Source of the DNA: Planctomycetaceae bacterium
Lineage (GTDB): Bacteria; Planctomycetota; Phycisphaerae; Phycisphaerales; SM1A02
Direction of reading: 5' to 3'
NCBI GenBank assembly: GCA_002684315.1
Contig: NYVB01000148.1
Span: forward strand, 24,208-33,751
Length of the DNA: 9,544 nt
The notes under the pieces were generated by a model. It had not been told where the DNA came from. It ran no database searches and saw only the letters and a list, made by a program, of their open reading frames with translations. This document shows positions 6,553 to 9,544 of the stretch, piece after piece (positions within the stretch are counted from its first letter, which is position 1; every line of letters starts with the position of its first letter). Position numbers and translations under genes: made by a program.

Positions 6553-8024
6553 GCCTCTTCGAGCTCCAGCAGCTGATGTCCGATCTGCCAGACCGGTCCC
6601 GCGCCCATCACGACCACGAGGTCTCCATCTCGTCCGATGACCTCGAGTTGTTCGACGATCGCTTCGAACGGATGGACGTGCATCGCCCTGGTGCCACGGT
6701 GCCGCAATCTCTCCACCAGGTCCCCGGCACTGACTCGTTGTCTCTCCGCTTCGCTGTCTCGGACGAAATAGATCTGCGGCACGATCACGATGTCCGCATG
6801 ATCGAAGCTGGTGGCAAAGTGATCCAACAGAAACCGCGTTCTGCTGTGCTGGTGCGGTTGGAAGACACAGATCAGACGTTTGGGGTCGTGGGTGGTTCTC
6901 AGCGCTCTGAGCGTGGTTTCGACTTCGGTCGGATGATGGCCGTAATCATCGAACACCACCATCTGGCCGCCATCCGGAAGTCGGCGCCGGCCTAGCATCT
7001 GCATTCGTCGATCCAGACCTGCGAACGAGGCGATCGCTTCGGCAATGACGTTCCACTCCGCGCCTGAACGGTTGGCCAGAATCGCGGCGGCGGCCGCGTT
7101 CATGGCATTGTGGGTTCCGATCATCGGTGATTCCCAGCGTGCGACCCTGGTTCCGTTTCGGTCGTGAATCGTCACCCGGCCGTGTTCGAGTGTGATCCGC
7201 CAGTCGGACTCCGGGGTGAACCCGAACGTTTCGACGCAACAGTTCAGGCCAGCCGTGATCTCGCGGCGATGCGCGCCTTCATGTGCGATCAAGAGATACC
7301 CGCCATCCTCCGCCTTGGGAATGAGCTGGGCGAAGACGTGAAATGCCTCGACGATCTCCTCGAGCCCTCCATAGATGTCCAGATGGTCCTCTTCGATGTT
7401 GTTGATCAGTGCAAGCACCGGGCGATGGTGGTGGAAGGACCGATTGAATTCACAGGCTTCGCAGATCATCAGGCCTTCCCGGCCGGCCAGCGGTCCGTCT
7501 CCTGAAATCCTGTCGCTACCGACACGCCAGCCGCCGCCGATCTGAGGACATCGTGCGCCGACGATCACATTCGGCTCGAGCCCGGCCTGGATCAGGGTGT
7601 GGGCGAGCAATGCGCTGGTCGTGCTCTTTCCGTGGGTGCCGGCGATCGAGATTCCGGTTCGCTCCGACTGCAGACGTCCCAGCGCCTCGGCGTAGCTCAG
7701 AACTTCGATGTCGCGTCTCTGAGCTTCGAGAAGTTCCGGATGATCGGGCGGGACGGCGGCCGAGTGGATCGCCAGATCGCATTCATCGGGAAGCGTTCCG
7801 TTCGATTTTCCGGTCGTGACCGTCAGATCCGCCGCGACCAGTGCTTCGATTTCAGGGCCCAGTTGAGCATCGGAGCCACTCACTCGAGCTCCGAGTCCAT
7901 GCATCATCATGGCCAGGCCGCTCATGCCCGACCCACCAGCTCCCACGAGGTGAATCACCCGGGTGGCGAGTGAATCGTTCTTCTTTCGGGAAGGGGTGTG
8001 GGTTTCTGCCTTGTCGGACTGCAT
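6549..8024 (-). CDS. murC: UDP-N-acetylmuramate--L-alanine ligase
   Basis: MurC is a cytoplasmic Mur ligase that adds L-Ala to UDP-MurNAc with ATP, the first amino acid of the peptide stem. The 491 residues fit the family (about 460-490), with a polar N-terminal extension of some 22 residues before the Rossmann motif VIHLVGAGGSGMSG (23-36). ATP loop: GTHGKSTT at 129-136 (K133; usual form GTHGKTTT). Central domain: EACEFNRSF at 189-197 and NNIEEDHLDIYG at 208-219. Third domain: DDYGHHPTEV at 359-368 and FQPHQHSRT at 388-396. An in-frame TAG lies 12 nt upstream of ATG 8024, so no longer form exists. No Shine-Dalgarno is seen, and a promoter -10 box ends 6 nt before the ATG, so the mRNA may be leaderless. 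It is the first gene of the minus-strand operon and overlaps murB by 4 bp. Confidence 0.96.
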   Translation of the reverse strand: MQSDKAETHTPSRKKNDSLATRVIHLVGAGGSGMSGLAMMMHGLGARVSGSDAQLGPEIEALVAADLTVTTGKSNGTLPDECDLAIHSAAVPPDHPELLEAQRRDIEVLSYAEALGRLQSERTGISIAGTHGKSTTSALLAHTLIQAGLEPNVIVGARCPQIGGGWRVGSDRISGDGPLAGREGLMICEACEFNRSFHHHRPVLALINNIEEDHLDIYGGLEEIVEAFHVFAQLIPKAEDGGYLLIAHEGAHRREITAGLNCCVETFGFTPESDWRITLEHGRVTIHDRNGTRVARWESPMIGTHNAMNAAAAAILANRSGAEWNVIAEAIASFAGLDRRMQMLGRRRLPDGGQMVVFDDYGHHPTEVETTLRALRTTHDPKRLICVFQPHQHSRTRFLLDHFATSFDHADIVIVPQIYFVRDSEAERQRVSAGDLVERLRHRGTRAMHVHPFEAIVEQLEVIGRDGDLVVVMGAGPVWQIGHQLLELEEA

Positions 8025-8030
8025 GGTCTT

Positions 8031-8058
8031 ATTCTATCGGTCCATCGCCCGGTGTCAG
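8031..8058 (-). promoter_or_regulatory. Candidate sigma-70-type promoter for murC
   Basis: On the minus strand CTGACA (8058-8053, five of six to TTGACA) is followed after 16 bp by TAGAAT (8036-8031, five of six to TATAAT). Only AAGACC separates the -10 box from the murC ATG, so transcription would start at or next to the A of the start codon. It is the only plausible promoter found between murC and the divergent regulator gene. Confidence 0.45.
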
Positions 8059-8078
8059 GGCAAGATTCTCCGCTCGCG

Positions 8079-8084
8079 TACAAT
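8079..8084 (+). promoter_or_regulatory. Candidate -10 box for the sigma-54 activator gene
   Basis: TACAAT matches the -10 consensus in five of six places. The predicted transcription start near 8091 would leave a leader of about 28 nt before the GTG at 8119, containing the ribosome binding site. No good -35 hexamer stands 15-19 bp upstream, so the call is weak. If right, it rules out the in-frame ATG at 8083 as start codon. Confidence 0.3.
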
Positions 8085-8104
8085 GGCACCACACATCACC
8101 CTTC

Positions 8105-8111
8105 GGAGAGG
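8105..8111 (+). promoter_or_regulatory. Strong ribosome binding site deciding the GTG start
   Basis: GGAGAGG lies 7 nt before GTG 8119. The competing in-frame ATG at 8083 has no such sequence before it, and the residues it would add do not belong to the receiver domain. This decides the start of the response regulator gene. Confidence 0.7.
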
Positions 8112-8118
8112 CCCGCTC

Positions 8119-9513
8119 GTGGCAACACCATCACAACCACCATCCGACCGCAGCGCTCCCAGTGCCCAGGTTCTGATCGTCGAGGATGAGCACGATCATG
8201 CCGAAGTGATGGCTGATGCTCTGCGCAAGCCGGGGCACGTCTGCACGATCGTCCATGGACTCGAAGAAGCCTCTGAAGAGCTTCTGCACGGCAGCTTTGA
8301 CGTGATCGTGACCGACCTCGTGATGGAGAGCGCCACCTCAGGCCTCGAGGTTCTCAAACTGGCCGGCGAACACCAGCCCGGTGCCGAGACCATCATGGTG
8401 ACCGCCCACGGTGATGTTCCCACCGCGAAGGCCGCTCTGCAGGGTGGTGCCTACGACTTCATCGAGAAGCCGCTGGATCTGCCGGTCTTCAGAAATCTGG
8501 TCGGTCGTGCCGCCGAAACGGTCCTTCTTCGCACCCAGAACGAGCAACTCCGCGGCGAGGTCGACGCGGCCTACGGATTCGAGGGCATCATCGGTGAGAG
8601 TGCCGCCATTCGAAAGGTGATCGACCAGATCAGGAAGGTCGCACCCAGCACCATTCCGGTCCTGGTCAGTGGCGAGTCCGGAACCGGCAAGGAGCTGGTC
8701 GCGGCGGCGGTGCACAACATCTCCAAACGCGCCTTGAGGAAATACGTCACGTTCAATGCCGCAGGTCAAAGCGAGAGTCTGCTGGAAGACCAGCTTTTCG
8801 GTCATGTCCGAGGAGCGTTCACCGGAGCCGACAAGGATCGACAGGGTGTGTTCGAGTACGCCGATGGCGGCACTGTCTTCCTCGATGAGATCGGTGACAT
8901 GCCGCTTGGGATGCAACCGAAGCTTCTGCGGGTTCTTGAAAACGGAGATGTGATCAGACTCGGAAGCAATGACTCACGCAGGACCGACGTGCGTTTCGTC
9001 AGTGCGACGAACCGTGATCTGAAGGCCATGGTCGAATCAGGTGAGTTTCGCGATGATCTGTTCTTCAGAGTTCGTGGGGCTGAAATCCACGTGCCCGCAC
9101 TGCGCGAGCGGCGTGAGGACATCCCTCTTCTGGTGAATCATGCGATCGGCCGTTACGCGGCCGACATGGACATCGATCGTCCCGGAATCACGCAACCCGC
9201 GATGATGCGTCTGGTCTCCTACGCATGGCCCGGAAATGTCCGTGAGCTGTTCAACGTCGTCCACGCCATGGTGGTGATCTCCGATGGTGAGATCACCGTC
9301 CGTGACGTTCCCGAGGAGATCCGTGAATCGGAACACGATGAGGAACATGCTTCGATGCGTGGTCTCGCCGGTGTCGGGCTGGATCGTCTCGAAAAGGAAG
9401 CGATCAGACAGACACTGGCGATGACCAACGGAAATCGAGAGCAGACGGCGAAGCTCCTTGGTATCGGTGAGCGGACGCTCTACCGAAAGCTCAAGGAATA
9501 CGGACTGAGATAG
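8119..9513 (+). CDS. NtrC-family sigma-54-dependent response regulator
   Basis: 464 residues from GTG 8119. A receiver domain (about 17-130) has the acidic pair E22/D23, phospho-acceptor D66 in VTDLVM, T95 and K117 in IEKPLD, so it should be phosphorylated by a histidine kinase. The AAA+ domain (about 157-395) has Walker A GESGTGKE at 185-192, an intact GAFTGA loop at 232-237 for sigma-54 contact, Walker B GGTVFLDE at 250-257, sensor I SATNRDL, the RDDLFFRV arginine region, and WPGNVREL of sensor II. The C-terminus (about 420-464) is a Fis-type helix-turn-helix (NREQTAKLLGIGERTLYRKLKEYGL). It therefore activates sigma-54 promoters by ATP-driven remodelling of the closed complex. No kinase gene is in the window, so the signal and targets are unknown. 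It is divergent from murC across 94 bp. The family is certain; the specific name is not. Confidence 0.95.
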   Translation: MATPSQPPSDRSAPSAQVLIVEDEHDHAEVMADALRKPGHVCTIVHGLEEASEELLHGSFDVIVTDLVMESATSGLEVLKLAGEHQPGAETIMVTAHGDVPTAKAALQGGAYDFIEKPLDLPVFRNLVGRAAETVLLRTQNEQLRGEVDAAYGFEGIIGESAAIRKVIDQIRKVAPSTIPVLVSGESGTGKELVAAAVHNISKRALRKYVTFNAAGQSESLLEDQLFGHVRGAFTGADKDRQGVFEYADGGTVFLDEIGDMPLGMQPKLLRVLENGDVIRLGSNDSRRTDVRFVSATNRDLKAMVESGEFRDDLFFRVRGAEIHVPALRERREDIPLLVNHAIGRYAADMDIDRPGITQPAMMRLVSYAWPGNVRELFNVVHAMVVISDGEITVRDVPEEIRESEHDEEHASMRGLAGVGLDRLEKEAIRQTLAMTNGNREQTAKLLGIGERTLYRKLKEYGLR

Positions 9514-9521
9514 TCCGTGTC

Positions 9522-9543
9522 AGGCAGCCTTCTCAGGCAGCCT
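9522..9543 (+). terminator. Hairpin from two AGGCAGCCT copies after the regulator stop
   Basis: AGGCAGCCT occurs at 9522-9530 and again at 9535-9543. Since each copy is nearly its own reverse complement, they pair as a 9-position stem with one central A-A mismatch around the loop TCTC. It starts 9 nt after the TAG of the regulator gene. The window ends one base later, so a following T run cannot be seen. The same bases form a 12-bp direct repeat (TCAGGCAGCCTT at 9520-9531 and 9533-9544). Confidence 0.45.
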
Positions 9544-9544
9544 T

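Noticed and set aside
6690..6712. A TGGCAC...TGCA sequence on the minus strand resembling a sigma-54 promoter
   Set aside because: The GG and GC pairs are 12 rather than 10 bases apart, and the site lies inside murC with no gene start downstream.
8083..8085. ATG as an alternative start of the sigma-54 activator
   Set aside because: It overlaps the candidate -10 box and has no ribosome binding site, whereas GTG 8119 has GGAGAGG at 7 nt.
8338..8916. A 192-codon minus-strand open frame inside the sigma-54 activator gene
   Set aside because: It is antisense to conserved receiver and AAA+ motifs and has no family resemblance.

Overview
This window looks like a chromosomal housekeeping region from a bacterium of moderately high GC, most likely a planctomycete, perhaps of the Phycisphaerae. 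That placement is an inference. It rests on three things: an ASPIC/UnbV-type FG-GAP protein (abundant in planctomycetes), a murC-murB-ddl-ftsQ block of the division and cell-wall (dcw) cluster that is not followed by ftsA and ftsZ, and an NtrC-type sigma-54 activator. No rRNA, tRNA, mobile element or CRISPR array is visible. Almost all of the DNA is coding. The longest gaps are 2777-2894 (118 bp), 5493-5607 (115 bp) and 8025-8118 (94 bp).

Left part (1-2776): the 3' end of an ASPIC/UnbV beta-propeller gene on the + strand meets, with an 11-bp overlap, a minus-strand cardiolipin synthase gene. That gene lies 63 bp downstream of greA, a transcript cleavage factor, on the same strand.

Middle (2895-8024): five minus-strand genes are read leftwards. 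The order is murC, murB (4-bp overlap), ddl (115-bp gap), a divergent FtsQ/DivIB-like protein (29-bp gap), and an unrecognised six-helix membrane protein (1-bp gap). A perfect 11-bp hairpin stands beyond the last gene. The first three genes encode cytoplasmic steps of peptidoglycan precursor synthesis: MurB makes UDP-MurNAc, MurC adds L-Ala, and Ddl makes the D-Ala-D-Ala dipeptide. The fourth is the likely divisome protein. The fifth sits where ftsA would be in the classical cluster.

Right part (8025-9544): a short divergent region carries a good candidate murC promoter, so close to the ATG that the transcript may be leaderless, and a weaker + strand -10 box. Beyond it, on the + strand, lies a complete sigma-54-dependent response regulator (receiver, AAA+ with an intact GAFTGA loop, Fis-type helix-turn-helix) with a clear ribosome binding site at a GTG start. 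A repeat-built hairpin follows its stop codon and runs to the window edge.

Most of the content is recognisable core biology. The points most worth a second look are the shortened dcw cluster with an unknown membrane protein after the FtsQ-like gene, the MurB with cysteine in place of the catalytic serine, and the possible leaderless murC transcript.
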